Below, in pieces: positions 33,649 through 43,272 of a stretch of 64,000 nucleotides of DNA (positions within the stretch are counted from its first letter, which is position 1; each line of letters opens with the position of its first letter). Position numbers and translations under genes: made by a program. Under the pieces are notes generated by a model. The model did not search any database. It worked only from the letters and a program-made list of their open reading frames with translations, and was not told the origin of the DNA. The stretch spans positions 1 through 64,000 of the forward strand of contig NZ_JBFHIT010000026.1 in NCBI RefSeq assembly GCF_041596335.1, given 5' to 3'. The DNA is from Mangrovibacterium sp041596335 (GTDB lineage Bacteria > Bacteroidota > Bacteroidia > Bacteroidales > Prolixibacteraceae).

Positions 33649-33704
33649 AGTATCTATCTAATTGTTTCCAAATTCGCTAAACGCTGAAATTTTAAATGTA
33701 TTGT

Positions 33705-33712
33705 TATTTTTG
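33705..33712 (+). promoter_or_regulatory. TATTTTTG, -7-like promoter box for ispD
   Basis: Exact TAnnTTTG match 18 bases before the ispD ATG. Confidence 0.4.
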
Positions 33713-33730
33713 TACTGAACACACTAGTCT

Positions 33731-34402
33731 ATGGAAAAGTTTGCCCTGATCGTTGCCGGAGGAAGCGGAACCCGCATGGGAACCGAGATCCCGAAACAAT
33801 TTCTCGAATTATGCGGAAAAGTTATTCTAATGCATAGCATTGAACGATTCAACAACTACAATGCGAACCTGAAAATTGTTGTGGTTTTGCCTGAATCGCA
33901 ATTCGATTACTGGAACGATCTCTGCCAAAAATATCAATTTAAAGTTCCACACCAGTTGGTCGCCGGAGGACACTCGCGATTTCAGTCGGTGCGAAATGGC
34001 CTAAAACAAGTTTCGAACGATGCACTCGTTTTTATTCACGATGGTGTTCGCCCGCTTGTTTCGTCAGCTACCATTCAGCATTGTGAGGAAACAGCAATCG
34101 CAAAAGGCAATGCTTTACCGGTAATGCCGATCGTTGAATCGATTCGCGAACTTGACTCCAAAGGAAGCAAACATGTCGACCGTAGCCGATTTCGACTGGT
34201 ACAGACTCCGCAAACATTTCAAAGCACCTTGATAAAGAAAGCATTCGAGCAAGTCGAATCGCCTTTGTTTACTGATGACGCTTCGGTCTGCGAGGCGATG
34301 GGAGTTGAAATCAATCTGGTTGACGGGAATCCCGAAAACATTAAAATTACGCAACCTCACGATCTGAAAATCGCAGAATTTCTATTGACTTTGCTCGATT
34401 AG
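33731..34402 (+). CDS. ispD: 2-C-methyl-D-erythritol 4-phosphate cytidylyltransferase
   Basis: A 223-residue nucleotidyltransferase. The CTP loop is VAGGSGTRMGTEIPKQFLEL (about 9-28), followed by IHDGVRPL and the late motif RLVQTPQTF with TDDAS. It transfers CMP to methylerythritol phosphate in the MEP isoprenoid pathway. No ispF is fused or adjacent. Length and motifs are typical, which separates it from ribitol-5-phosphate cytidylyltransferase, though that cannot be fully excluded. Confidence 0.92.
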   Translation: MEKFALIVAGGSGTRMGTEIPKQFLELCGKVILMHSIERFNNYNANLKIVVVLPESQFDYWNDLCQKYQFKVPHQLVAGGHSRFQSVRNGLKQVSNDALVFIHDGVRPLVSSATIQHCEETAIAKGNALPVMPIVESIRELDSKGSKHVDRSRFRLVQTPQTFQSTLIKKAFEQVESPLFTDDASVCEAMGVEINLVDGNPENIKITQPHDLKIAEFLLTLLD

Positions 34403-34492
34403 TACGTCCATAGTTGACCGCATTCACGACCACATTCATCGACTTATATCGTCGTTGACCGATTTGCGAAGACAACAAAACTATTGTTGCTC

Positions 34493-34500
34493 TAGTTTTG
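34493..34500 (+). promoter_or_regulatory. TAGTTTTG, -7-like promoter box for the efflux operon
   Basis: Exact TAnnTTTG match about 100 bp upstream of the TetR start and 90 bp past ispD. Confidence 0.35.
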
Positions 34501-34601
34501 TTTCAATTTTCTTTGGCAAGTTCGCTTAACGCAAACTTTGGAAACTTTTAATGTGTCCAGAGTTTTTTGCACCGCGATTAAAAGCTACCTTTGCTCACAC
34601 A

Positions 34602-35225
34602 ATGAACGAAAAAAAGGACATCATACTGGAAAAGGTCGCGCAACTGTTTTTCAAATATGGCATCAGGAGTGTGACGATGGACGATATCGCACACGACGCG
34701 GGTATTTCGAAAAAAACGCTCTACCAACATTTCAAAGACAAGGAAACGCTTATTTCTGAGTTTGTAGACACATTTTTCATCTGCAATCCGAATTTCAATC
34801 TCACTAAAGGCGAAGGTTTAAATGCGATTGATAAGGTGATGAAGATCCGCAAACATATGGAGGATTTATTCAAGCTGTTCCAAAGTAATCTGGAGCATGA
34901 TCTCAGGCGATTCTATCCGGCAATTTATCAGACAATGGAGGACTTCAAACGCGTGAAAATCTATGAAGACGATTATTCCCTGATTGAACAGGGCAAAAAA
35001 GAAGGTTTATTTCGACAGGAAGTCGACCCCCATTTTATTGCCCGCTTAACCGTTGGTCGCTTTTTGTTGCTGTTTAATCCCGATTACGGATTGTTCACGG
35101 AGCAGGAAACCCACAGCATTGAACTATTCGACAAAGCAGTTGACTACCATTTCCATGGAATTTGCACCGATAAAGGAATTCAATATTTCAAACAACAATT
35201 AAATAAAATTCAGAATGAAAATTAG
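34602..35225 (+). CDS. TetR-family regulator of an RND efflux operon
   Basis: A 207-residue regulator from ATG 34602, chosen because the TetR helix-turn-helix starts 10 residues on (LEKVAQLFFKYGIRSVTMDD, then GISKKTLYQHFKDKETLI); the open frame extends 17 codons upstream. The C-terminal ligand domain is family-typical but not diagnostic. Its 3' end overlaps the TolC gene by 11 bp, so it is translationally coupled to the pump and probably represses the operon. Confidence 0.9.
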   Translation: MNEKKDIILEKVAQLFFKYGIRSVTMDDIAHDAGISKKTLYQHFKDKETLISEFVDTFFICNPNFNLTKGEGLNAIDKVMKIRKHMEDLFKLFQSNLEHDLRRFYPAIYQTMEDFKRVKIYEDDYSLIEQGKKEGLFRQEVDPHFIARLTVGRFLLLFNPDYGLFTEQETHSIELFDKAVDYHFHGICTDKGIQYFKQQLNKIQNEN

Positions 35226-36594
35226 CGTACGGCAATCACTACTGTTTGCATTCATGCTCATTACTGCAGGACACGTTACCGCCCAGGATAGCTTATTCTT
35301 TTCGCTCGCCGAAGCTAAAGCCTATGCCATGGAGCATTCATACGCCATTCGTAACAGCTCGCTCGATGTTGCCGCAGCAAAAAAGAAGGTTTGGGAAACC
35401 ATTGCGACAGGCCTTCCGCAAGTCTCGGGATCGGCCAGCTACAACGATAATATTACTGCCGGAAAAACGCCATTCCCGGTCGCCATTATTCCCAAAGACT
35501 ATTGGCCCGTGCTTGGCATCCCTGACGATGCCTCGGTGGAAGACACCTACCCCATTTCATTCGCCCAAAAATACAGTTCGGATTTTGGCTTTCAGGTTGA
35601 CCAACTCATATTTGACGGATCATACATTGTAGGAATAGGGTCGGCAAAACTATACTTACAGCTTACAACTCAGGCTCGAGAAAAGAATGAGATTGAAATC
35701 CGCCATGCCGTGGAACAAGCCTATTACGGCGCGTTAATCGCCCGTGAAAATTTATCGGTACTACAGGAGAATCTGACCAATAGCAAGAAGCAGTTTGCCG
35801 ACACAAAGGCCATGTTTGAAAACGGATTTGTTGAAGAGCAAGATGTGGAGCAACTGAAGCTGATTGTTCAGAACTCGGAAAATGAGATCATGAAAGCTGA
35901 ACGAGAAATACGTATCGCTGAAATTGTACTAAAATACACGATGGGAGTGGATGTAAACAGCACAATTTCGTTGATGGATAACCTGAACGAAATGATCGAT
36001 CCATTGCTCTTGCATAAAGAAGACACGACGATTCCGGATTTAACGACACACATCGACTATCGGCTGTCGGACTCTCAACGCCTCAGCCAGATTAAACTTT
36101 TGAAACTTGAACAATCGGCCTTTTTACCTACAATTAGTGCTTTCTACAGCTGGAACAAATCCGCCTATGGCGATAGCTGGAATCTTTTTAAAAGTGATTC
36201 ACCCTGGTATCCTTCATCCATGTTGGGTTTGAACGTTTCTGTTCCTATTTTTACTTCCGGCAATAAAGCAGCCAAAGTAAAAAAAGCTCGCATTGAGTTG
36301 GAGAAGGCTGAAAACAACCAAAAACAAGCCGTTCAAACACTTCAAAAAGACTACCTCACGGCAATCGCCGACCTGGAAACCTCAGTTGACCAGCTAAAAA
36401 ACAACATCGACAATAAACTGCTGGCAAAACGCATCTACAACAAAACCCTGATCAAGTATAACAACGGAATTGTGTCGAGCACTGAACTTTCGCAAACCGA
36501 AAGTCAGTTTATTCAGGCACAGGCTTCATGGGTAGCTTCGGTCATGCAGCTCTTCACGGCAAAAATTAACTTAGACAAAGCAATTGGAAAATGA
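35215..36594 (+). CDS. TolC-family outer-membrane efflux protein
   Basis: A 459-residue OEP protein with a signal peptide (to about HVTAQ, residue 24). Two long alpha-helical halves alternate with beta segments, typical of TolC (for example HAVEQAYYGALIARENLSVLQENL and the later QAVQTLQKDYLTAIADLETSVDQL). It forms the outer-membrane exit duct of the tripartite pump. It overlaps tetR and is followed by the adaptor gene after 120 bp. The outer-membrane and substrate roles are inferred from the family. Confidence 0.9.
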   Translation: MKISVRQSLLFAFMLITAGHVTAQDSLFFSLAEAKAYAMEHSYAIRNSSLDVAAAKKKVWETIATGLPQVSGSASYNDNITAGKTPFPVAIIPKDYWPVLGIPDDASVEDTYPISFAQKYSSDFGFQVDQLIFDGSYIVGIGSAKLYLQLTTQAREKNEIEIRHAVEQAYYGALIARENLSVLQENLTNSKKQFADTKAMFENGFVEEQDVEQLKLIVQNSENEIMKAEREIRIAEIVLKYTMGVDVNSTISLMDNLNEMIDPLLLHKEDTTIPDLTTHIDYRLSDSQRLSQIKLLKLEQSAFLPTISAFYSWNKSAYGDSWNLFKSDSPWYPSSMLGLNVSVPIFTSGNKAAKVKKARIELEKAENNQKQAVQTLQKDYLTAIADLETSVDQLKNNIDNKLLAKRIYNKTLIKYNNGIVSSTELSQTESQFIQAQASWVASVMQLFTAKINLDKAIGK

Positions 36595-36714
36595 AACGAA
36601 CATGTTGCTCCGAATATAAACACCAAATAGAACAATTTTTCAGCCACACGCGAGTTTGATCCGGCCATAAAAAAAAGAAACTAGTTACAGATGAAAATAT
36701 TAAACGCACATCAC

Positions 36715-37839
36715 ATGAAAACAAATAAACTGCTGCTTTTCGCGATAATCGGTTTGCTGCTGGCGTCCTGTGCCGCCACGTCCGACAACAGCCCCGAGGC
36801 TAAACGCAAACAACTGGCCGATTACAAAAATGACCGCCAGACGTTAGACGAAAAAATCAAACTACTGGAAGACGAACTGGATGCTATGCGCGACATTGAA
36901 TACATCAACGTTCAAACCTTGACAGCAGTGCCACAACTATTCGAGCATTTTATTGAGGTTACCGGGAAAGTTGAAGCCGATCAGGAAGTGAACGTGAGTC
37001 CTGAAGGAGCCGGCACAATTACCGATATTTTAGTACGGGAAGGCGATTTTGTGAAAAAAGGAACAAGGTTGGCCACCCTCAACACCGACATGCTCGACCA
37101 AAGTATTGCCGAAGCACAAATCAGTTTGGAGCTGGCCACCACTACTTTTGAACGTCAAAAAAATCTTTGGGATCAAAAGATTGGATCAGAACTCCAGTTT
37201 CTGCAGGCCAAATCGAATAAGGAAACACTTGAGCGCCGCGTGGAGAGTTTGCTCGCCCAAAAGGATATGGCCGAAGTAAAAGCACCGGTTGACGGAACAG
37301 TGGATGTGATTTTCCAGAAAAGAGGTGAGATTGCAGGCCCACAAATTCCGTTCGCAAAAGTTATCAATATCAGCAAGATAAAAATCTACGGCGACATTGC
37401 TGAAACCTACCTGACCAAAGTTAGCAAACGCGAAAACGTACTCATCGAATTTCCGGCGATCGGACGCCAGGAAAAGGGGACGATCGATCAGATCGGCAAC
37501 TACATCGATCCGCATAACCGAACCTTCCGGGTACGCATAAACCTGCAAAATCCCGACGGAATGATTAAACCCAATATGATTTCGGTGCTGAAGATTCGCG
37601 ACTATGTGGCCGATTCAGCCATTGTCATTCCTTCGCTTTTAGTGAAGCATGATTTTCGGGGCAAATACACCTTTATTGTGAATGATGAAGAGCAACCCCG
37701 AAAAGCGCAAAAAGTCTATCTCAAAACCGGCGTTTCAATTAACAACATGACTGAAATTACGCAAGGCATTGAAGCTGGTGCAACTATCATCTCCGAAGGA
37801 TTCGACCAGGTAATTGACGGCACGCCGGTAGCCTATTAA
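36715..37839 (+). CDS. RND efflux periplasmic adaptor (HlyD/MFP), lipoprotein
   Basis: A 374-residue membrane-fusion protein from ATG 36715, where the lipoprotein signal starts (MKTNKLLLFAIIGLLLASC, Cys19); the frame extends eight codons upstream. The order is a short coiled coil (about 30-60), then a barrel-sandwich half (VTGKVEADQEVNVSPEGAG), a helical hairpin (about 120-185), the second lipoyl half (DMAEVKAPVDGTVD) and the beta-barrel domain. It bridges the inner-membrane pump and the TolC channel. Confidence 0.9.
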   Translation: MKTNKLLLFAIIGLLLASCAATSDNSPEAKRKQLADYKNDRQTLDEKIKLLEDELDAMRDIEYINVQTLTAVPQLFEHFIEVTGKVEADQEVNVSPEGAGTITDILVREGDFVKKGTRLATLNTDMLDQSIAEAQISLELATTTFERQKNLWDQKIGSELQFLQAKSNKETLERRVESLLAQKDMAEVKAPVDGTVDVIFQKRGEIAGPQIPFAKVINISKIKIYGDIAETYLTKVSKRENVLIEFPAIGRQEKGTIDQIGNYIDPHNRTFRVRINLQNPDGMIKPNMISVLKIRDYVADSAIVIPSLLVKHDFRGKYTFIVNDEEQPRKAQKVYLKTGVSINNMTEITQGIEAGATIISEGFDQVIDGTPVAY

Positions 37840-37877
37840 TTGATTCTCTATTCGACCTACAATAGAAATTATTTATC

Positions 37878-40800
37878 ATGACGAAAGAAAAACAGACTGA
37901 CAACAGTCAGCATATACACCGAAAATTTAGGCCGACCTATTTGGCCATTCAGAATAAAACAACCGTTTACATTCTGACTGCGCTAATGGTTTTCTTCGGC
38001 CTGTTTTCATACAAAATCATGCCCCGCGAATTGTTTCCCGAGGTAGTGGTTCCCTACATTTTTGTTCAAACGGTTTATCCCGGAAATTCGCCTGTCGATA
38101 TCGAGAATTTCATCACCCGCCCGATTGAGAAAGAGCTAAAAGGAATGCAGGGATTGAAGAAAGTGTCTTCAGCCTCCTACCAGGATGTTAGTGTCATCAT
38201 TGTAGAGTTTAATACCGATGTGGACGTGAAGGTGGCGCTTCAGGACACCAAGGATCGGGTAGATAAATCGAAAACCGAACTGCCCGACGATCTGGATACC
38301 GACCCGCTGGTTCAGGATCTTGACTTCTCGGAGTTTCCGATCATGAATATAAACCTGAGTGGCGACTTTAGTCTGCGCGATCTGAAAAAATTTGCGGAAA
38401 CACTGCAGGATGAGTTTGAGGGATTGAATGAGGTCTCGGAGGCTAAACTAAAAGGAGTTGACGAACGCGAAATTCAGATCAACGTTGATCCGTACAAACT
38501 CGAAGCCAGCGGACTCAGTTTTCAGGATGTCGCATTAGCCATTCAACTGGAAAACCTGACCATGGGAGCCGGTGAATTTTCTTCCGACGAAACACGACGA
38601 GTGATTCGGGTGGAAGCGGACTTCACCAACATGAACCAAATTGCCAATACAATTATCAAACTAAATGAGGGCAAACCGGTTTATATCCGCGACATTGCAA
38701 CAGTGGTCGACGGTTATAAAGAACGCTCAACGATTTCCCGTCTCGATGAAAAACCGGTGGTGACCTTGTCGATCACCAAAAAGAGTGGCCAAAATATTCT
38801 TTCTGCCACAGAAAAAGTGCGCGAGCTAATCAAGGAACATCAGGAAAGTGGCTACCTTCCATCGAATCTCGATGTACGCATCACCGATGACAACTCCTAC
38901 TACATTCGTAATCAGATTGCAAACCTTGAAAATAGCATCATTCTGGGAATGATCCTGGTGATTTTCATCCTATTCCTGTTCCTCGGATTCCGGAATGCCT
39001 TATTTTCCGGGCTGTCCATCCCGCTGTCCATGTTCCTGTCGTTTGTCATTCTGCAACAAATGGACATTTCACTGAACAACATGGTGCTTTTCAGTTTGAT
39101 TTTGGCGCTGGGAATGCTCGTCGACAATTCAATCGTCGTTGTTGAAAACGTCTACCGTCTTCACTCGCAGGGCTATTCCATACTTACAGCTACCAAGCGC
39201 GGCGTGAGCGAAATCGCCTTCCCGATTATTTCGTCAACACTCACCACCCTGGCCGCCTTTCTGCCTTTAATTTTCTGGAAAGGAATCATGGGCGAATTCA
39301 TGAAAATATTGCCTGAAACATTGATTATTGTGCTGGCATCGTCGCTGTTTGTTGCGCTGGTACTAACCCCTCCGTTTGTTGCCAGTTTCATGAAAATTGA
39401 CGTCATTAACCGGAAAGCCAATGCCAAAGTCGTAGGTCGAAATGCCGGAATCATCCTAATTTGCAGCATCCCGTTTTATTTGATCGGAGTGTATTGGTTT
39501 GCCAATGTATTGGTTGTCATCGCCCTTCTCATGATTCTAAATCTTGTTGCCTTGCGCGGAATGGCCCGTTGGTTTCAGAACACCTTTTTAGTATGGCTCG
39601 AAAACTTCTACGAGAAACAACTCAATTTCGCCCTGTCGCGCTGGCGGCCTGTGGCTTATTTCTCCGGAACCGTTCTGCTCATGTTCCTGTCAATCGCGTT
39701 CTACTTCTCTACCTCGCCCGAATTTGTCTTTTTCCCGTCATCCGAACCACAAACCATTTATGTTACCTCAGAGTTGCCATTGGGGACATCGATCGAAAAA
39801 ACCGATGAAACCACTAAAAAAGTTGAAGCCATCGTTGAAACGACTCTGGAGCCCTATAAAAACATCATCAAATCGGTAACCACAAATGTGGGGAACGGAA
39901 AAGGCGGATTGTTTGAAAGCACAACAAGTCCGAATAAATCATTGATCTCAATCTCGTTCGAAGAATACAAACTTCGGGACGGAGTAAACACAACTGATGT
40001 AATGGGCGAGCTAGCCCAAAGCCTCAAAGGCTTTGTTGGGGCAAAAATTTATGTTGAAAAAGAAGACGACGGCCCACCGGTTGGCTCACCAATCAACATC
40101 GAGGTCTCGGGCGACAAATTTGACCAGCTGCTGCGAATCAGCGATGAAGTCATCACTAAAATCAACCAGGATCGCATTGAAGGGATTGAAGGATTGAAGC
40201 TCGACATTAACACCAACCAGCCGGAAATGCTGGTGCGCATTGATCGGGAAAAAGCCCGGCTATACGAATTGTCGACCTCCGAAATCGCCCTGGCTTTGCG
40301 CCACGCACTGTACGGATACGATGTGGGTGATTACAAAGATGGCGAGGACGAATACGACATTTTTATCCGACTGGACGAAAAGTACCGGAATGATGTGTCA
40401 ACCTTGATGAACCAGAAAATTCTGGTTGAAGGCCACAAAATACCGATCTCCGCAGTGGCATCGTTCGAATATTCAACCACCTACGATAAAATTAACCGTA
40501 TCGACAACAAACGAACCATCACCATCTCGTCGAATGTATTGGAAGGGTACAATGCGAACGCCATCAATGTTCGTATTCGTCAGGTATTGAGCAACTACGA
40601 AATCCCCCGCGGATACAGCTTGTCGTTCACCGGAGAACAACAGGAACAGGAGGAAAGCAGCAACTTTTTATTCATGGCTTTAATGATTGCTCTGGCCTCC
40701 ATTACTTTAATTTTGGTCACTCAGTTTAACTCATTCATCCGCCCGCTAATTATTATGACCACCGTTTTATTCAGCACCATCGGCGTATTTTTGGGGCTGG

Positions 40801-41297
40801 CCATTTTCCAGATGGAATTTGTGGTGATCATGACGGGAATTGGGATTATTTCGCTGGCCGGAATTGTGGTAAACAACGGGATCGTTCTGGTTGACTATAT
40901 CGACCTTCTTCGCCAACGCAAGCGCGAAGAGCTGGGATTGTCTGAAAAAGCATTCTTACAGGTTGATGAGGAAATTCACTGTCTTGTACAAGCCGGAAAA
41001 ACCCGTCTGAGACCTGTACTATTAACCGCAATTACCACTGTTTTGGGGCTAATACCACTGGCAGTCGGGCTGAATTTCGATTTCTTTACCATGTTCACCG
41101 ACTTCAACCCGGATGTGACCATTGGCGGAGAAACAGTCTCTTTTTGGGGACCGATGTCGTGGACTGTTATTTTCGGATTGACGTTCGCAACCTTCCTCAC
41201 CTTGGTTATTTCACCCGTAATGTACATGTTAACCATTCGCATTAACTACCGCATGAAAAAGTTGATGGGTATTTTACCGAAAGACAGCATGCGCTAA
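37878..41297 (+). CDS. RND-family efflux pump (AcrB/HAE1-like)
   Basis: A 1139-residue RND transporter. It opens with the RND helix (NKTTVYILTALMVFFGLFSY), PGNSPVDIENFITRPIEKEL and the first porter domain, then the TM4 motif LALGMLVDNSIVVVENV with the proton-relay Asp (the second Asp of the usual VDD is Asn), a second porter domain, and the late TM block GIGIISLAGIVVNNGIVLVDYIDLLR and GKTRLRPVLLTAITTVLGLIPLAVG. It is a drug or solute exporter powered by protons. It is somewhat longer than classical AcrB (about 1050 aa). A strong terminator follows. Confidence 0.92.
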   Translation: MTKEKQTDNSQHIHRKFRPTYLAIQNKTTVYILTALMVFFGLFSYKIMPRELFPEVVVPYIFVQTVYPGNSPVDIENFITRPIEKELKGMQGLKKVSSASYQDVSVIIVEFNTDVDVKVALQDTKDRVDKSKTELPDDLDTDPLVQDLDFSEFPIMNINLSGDFSLRDLKKFAETLQDEFEGLNEVSEAKLKGVDEREIQINVDPYKLEASGLSFQDVALAIQLENLTMGAGEFSSDETRRVIRVEADFTNMNQIANTIIKLNEGKPVYIRDIATVVDGYKERSTISRLDEKPVVTLSITKKSGQNILSATEKVRELIKEHQESGYLPSNLDVRITDDNSYYIRNQIANLENSIILGMILVIFILFLFLGFRNALFSGLSIPLSMFLSFVILQQMDISLNNMVLFSLILALGMLVDNSIVVVENVYRLHSQGYSILTATKRGVSEIAFPIISSTLTTLAAFLPLIFWKGIMGEFMKILPETLIIVLASSLFVALVLTPPFVASFMKIDVINRKANAKVVGRNAGIILICSIPFYLIGVYWFANVLVVIALLMILNLVALRGMARWFQNTFLVWLENFYEKQLNFALSRWRPVAYFSGTVLLMFLSIAFYFSTSPEFVFFPSSEPQTIYVTSELPLGTSIEKTDETTKKVEAIVETTLEPYKNIIKSVTTNVGNGKGGLFESTTSPNKSLISISFEEYKLRDGVNTTDVMGELAQSLKGFVGAKIYVEKEDDGPPVGSPINIEVSGDKFDQLLRISDEVITKINQDRIEGIEGLKLDINTNQPEMLVRIDREKARLYELSTSEIALALRHALYGYDVGDYKDGEDEYDIFIRLDEKYRNDVSTLMNQKILVEGHKIPISAVASFEYSTTYDKINRIDNKRTITISSNVLEGYNANAINVRIRQVLSNYEIPRGYSLSFTGEQQEQEESSNFLFMALMIALASITLILVTQFNSFIRPLIIMTTVLFSTIGVFLGLAIFQMEFVVIMTGIGIISLAGIVVNNGIVLVDYIDLLRQRKREELGLSEKAFLQVDEEIHCLVQAGKTRLRPVLLTAITTVLGLIPLAVGLNFDFFTMFTDFNPDVTIGGETVSFWGPMSWTVIFGLTFATFLTLVISPVMYMLTIRINYRMKKLMGILPKDSMR

Positions 41298-41319
41298 AAC
41301 AACTAAAAAAAATTCATTT

Positions 41320-41356
41320 AAAAGCCTCTCTTGGATACTATCCGAAAGAGGCTTTT
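41320..41356 (+). terminator. Terminator of the efflux operon
   Basis: Stem AAAAGCCTCT/AGAGGCTTTT with an inner stem TGGATA/TATCC, 22 bp past the pump stop, ending in TTTTC. Confidence 0.88.
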
Positions 41357-41454
41357 CGTTTCAATATCAACAAGTTTTAACACAAAAAGTATCAGTAGAA
41401 TAAACTTTTTACTACTTTCAGTGTCCAACAGCTAAACCAAAAAATTCTTCCATC

Positions 41455-42390
41455 ATGAAAAAAAACTTCACACTTATCGCCTTGCCGCTGATCGTCCTGT
41501 TTTTTTCAGCCTGCGACAAAGAAAACACGAACCTCGACACGACTCTTTACGACGACGAAATTTCACTAATCTCGGATGAAATAGATTCTGATCTGACCTT
41601 AAACTATTTGCTTGACGGAAGTGACGATGCCAACTTTTTCGATGACCTCGAATACGACCTCAATGAGAAATCAACACATATGTATGAAGGTGTATCGTCC
41701 TGTGCTGTGAAAACCTGGTCAGTCGAAAGCGACCGCTTGGTATTGACAAGAGATTTTTCAGATAGCCGTTGCGATAGGACAGGAATCATCGTAATCGAAT
41801 ATTTCTTCCCTGAAACCGACGAAGAAATTACACTTAAAAAAACAATCGAGTTCATTGATTTTACCACGAACAGCGTAACCTACAATGGTAAAATAAGCCT
41901 TGAACGAACAATTGAAAGTTATAGCATTGAAGCAAGCCTTGAAATTGACCGGGTTAACACAGAAGGTGAAGCAGTTCACTTTTCAAGAAACTACAGCAGA
42001 CAGCTTGATTGGCTTTGCGGTCGCGGCACCCAGTCCGAGACCTTTTCTGACCTTGACTACTCATCGTATGCAACTTCCGACAATATTAGACTGCTTAGCG
42101 GATCGAGCTCGACTGTAAAAACGGTAGCCGGAGTAGAAACTTCCTATTCACGCACAATCACCAATCCATTGCTGTATGTAGCGGCCTGCGATTTAAAAAT
42201 ACAAGCTGGTGAAGTTGTAATCAAAAAAGCAAACGGAACTGAGCTCGAAATAAACTATGGCGAAATGCCGGAAAGCTTAAACTGCGATGATGATTTTGAA
42301 TGCGGCAACACTTTCGAAGTCACCAAAAATGGTAAAACATACTCCATGGAACTTGCTGATGGCGAAGTAGTTCAAGTGACTCAAGAGTAA
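41455..42390 (+). CDS. Hypothetical lipoprotein, acidic, cysteine-containing
   Basis: A 311-residue protein with a clean lipoprotein signal (MKKNFTLIALPLIVLFFSAC, Cys20). The mature protein is acidic at its start (many Asp and Glu between 20 and 70), contains six further cysteines (for example SCAVK, SRCDRTG, WLCGRG, AACDLK and LNCDDDFECG) that may form disulphides, and is predicted beta-rich. I do not recognise a family. It stands alone between the efflux operon terminator and a bidirectional hairpin at 42414-42461. An outer-membrane or periplasmic location is likely from the signal. Confidence 0.75.
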   Translation: MKKNFTLIALPLIVLFFSACDKENTNLDTTLYDDEISLISDEIDSDLTLNYLLDGSDDANFFDDLEYDLNEKSTHMYEGVSSCAVKTWSVESDRLVLTRDFSDSRCDRTGIIVIEYFFPETDEEITLKKTIEFIDFTTNSVTYNGKISLERTIESYSIEASLEIDRVNTEGEAVHFSRNYSRQLDWLCGRGTQSETFSDLDYSSYATSDNIRLLSGSSSTVKTVAGVETSYSRTITNPLLYVAACDLKIQAGEVVIKKANGTELEINYGEMPESLNCDDDFECGNTFEVTKNGKTYSMELADGEVVQVTQE

Positions 42391-42413
42391 AACCCGCGAT
42401 TCGTTAAAAAATG

Positions 42414-42461
42414 AACCGGACAATCAGTCGGACATTGCGTCCAAATGCTGATTGTCCGGTT
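42414..42461. terminator. Bidirectional terminator between convergent genes
   Basis: A perfect 14-bp stem AACCGGACAATCAG/CTGATTGTCCGGTT with an inner GGAC/GTCC hairpin. T-rich tracts follow on both strands (TTATAGTTTT on plus, CATTTTTT on minus), so it can end both the lipoprotein gene and the minus-strand C_GCAxxG_C_C gene. Confidence 0.8.
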
Positions 42462-42530
42462 TATAGTTTTGGTGAATCAACAGAACTTCGTTCGATCTGA
42501 ATCTCTATTCTAAGCCGAAATCAGGGACAG

Positions 42531-42956
42531 TCAATAATCAAGGTCCAGAATCATAACGGCCGTTTGAACAAAGGCAGGACAACGTTTTTCGAACAATTGA
42601 TTGGAATTGGCAAACTCCCGCCCCGACTCTGTTGCAATATTCACGCCCAACAATTCTTTACAAACCAGGCTGCCTTGCTCCTTTATAAACTGTTGGTTAA
42701 AATGTTGAATATATTTTTTCATTTTCGCAGCTGTTGCTCCATCCTGATTTACCGGCCCAAATTTCATGCCCAATACCATATAAGCACCGGTAACTGCACC
42801 GCAGGTCTCGCCTTGAATCATGCCACTTCCAAAACCGCTTCCTAATTTCAAACAGACCTCCTGACTCAACCCTATTTCGGGGCCAAACACGCTCAATACT
42901 GCCTGGCAACAGTTACAGTTCTGGAAACAATCTACTGCTTTCTCCGATCTTCCCAT
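42531..42956 (-). CDS. C_GCAxxG_C_C family protein, probable redox-active
   Basis: A 141-residue protein from ATG 42956; the longer open frame begins with TTG at 42974, so the ATG is preferred. It has an N-terminal cysteine cluster NCNCCQAVL, the family core GETCGAVTGAYMVLGMKFG (about 55-74) and two later Cys (SLVCKELLG and KRCPAFV). The family is thought to act in redox or iron-sulfur chemistry but has no firm function. It lies alone on the minus strand between two terminators. Confidence 0.82.
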   Translation of the reverse strand: MGRSEKAVDCFQNCNCCQAVLSVFGPEIGLSQEVCLKLGSGFGSGMIQGETCGAVTGAYMVLGMKFGPVNQDGATAAKMKKYIQHFNQQFIKEQGSLVCKELLGVNIATESGREFANSNQLFEKRCPAFVQTAVMILDLDY

Positions 42957-43225
42957 GGTTCTTTTTTTATTCAAGTTAATCGATTTTTGTGTAAAAATCT
43001 GAACTTTAGGTCAGAAAATGCCTGTCGGAAATATTTTCTTCACATTAAACAAGCCCCACCGGTAGCGCCTGACACAGACAATTCAACGATCAGTTATTTG
43101 GTCACCTGCCAATTAAAACAATCAAAAAAACGGAGCTTTATTCGACCAAATATTCCTGTTATCACCGAAAAACAACTCGCTCGTGCTTCACCCAATATCT
43201 ACCTGCACCCTCAGGCAAAAAGGCA

Positions 43226-43255
43226 CAAAGGTCCGGCGATCGGGCCGAACCTTTG
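43226..43255 (-). terminator. Terminator after the S9 peptidase
   Basis: Stem CAAAGGTtCGG/CCGgACCTTTG with TGCCTTTTTGCC after it on the minus strand, 18 bp past the stop. Confidence 0.75.
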
Positions 43256-43272
43256 TTGGTCTGTCAGAGAAA

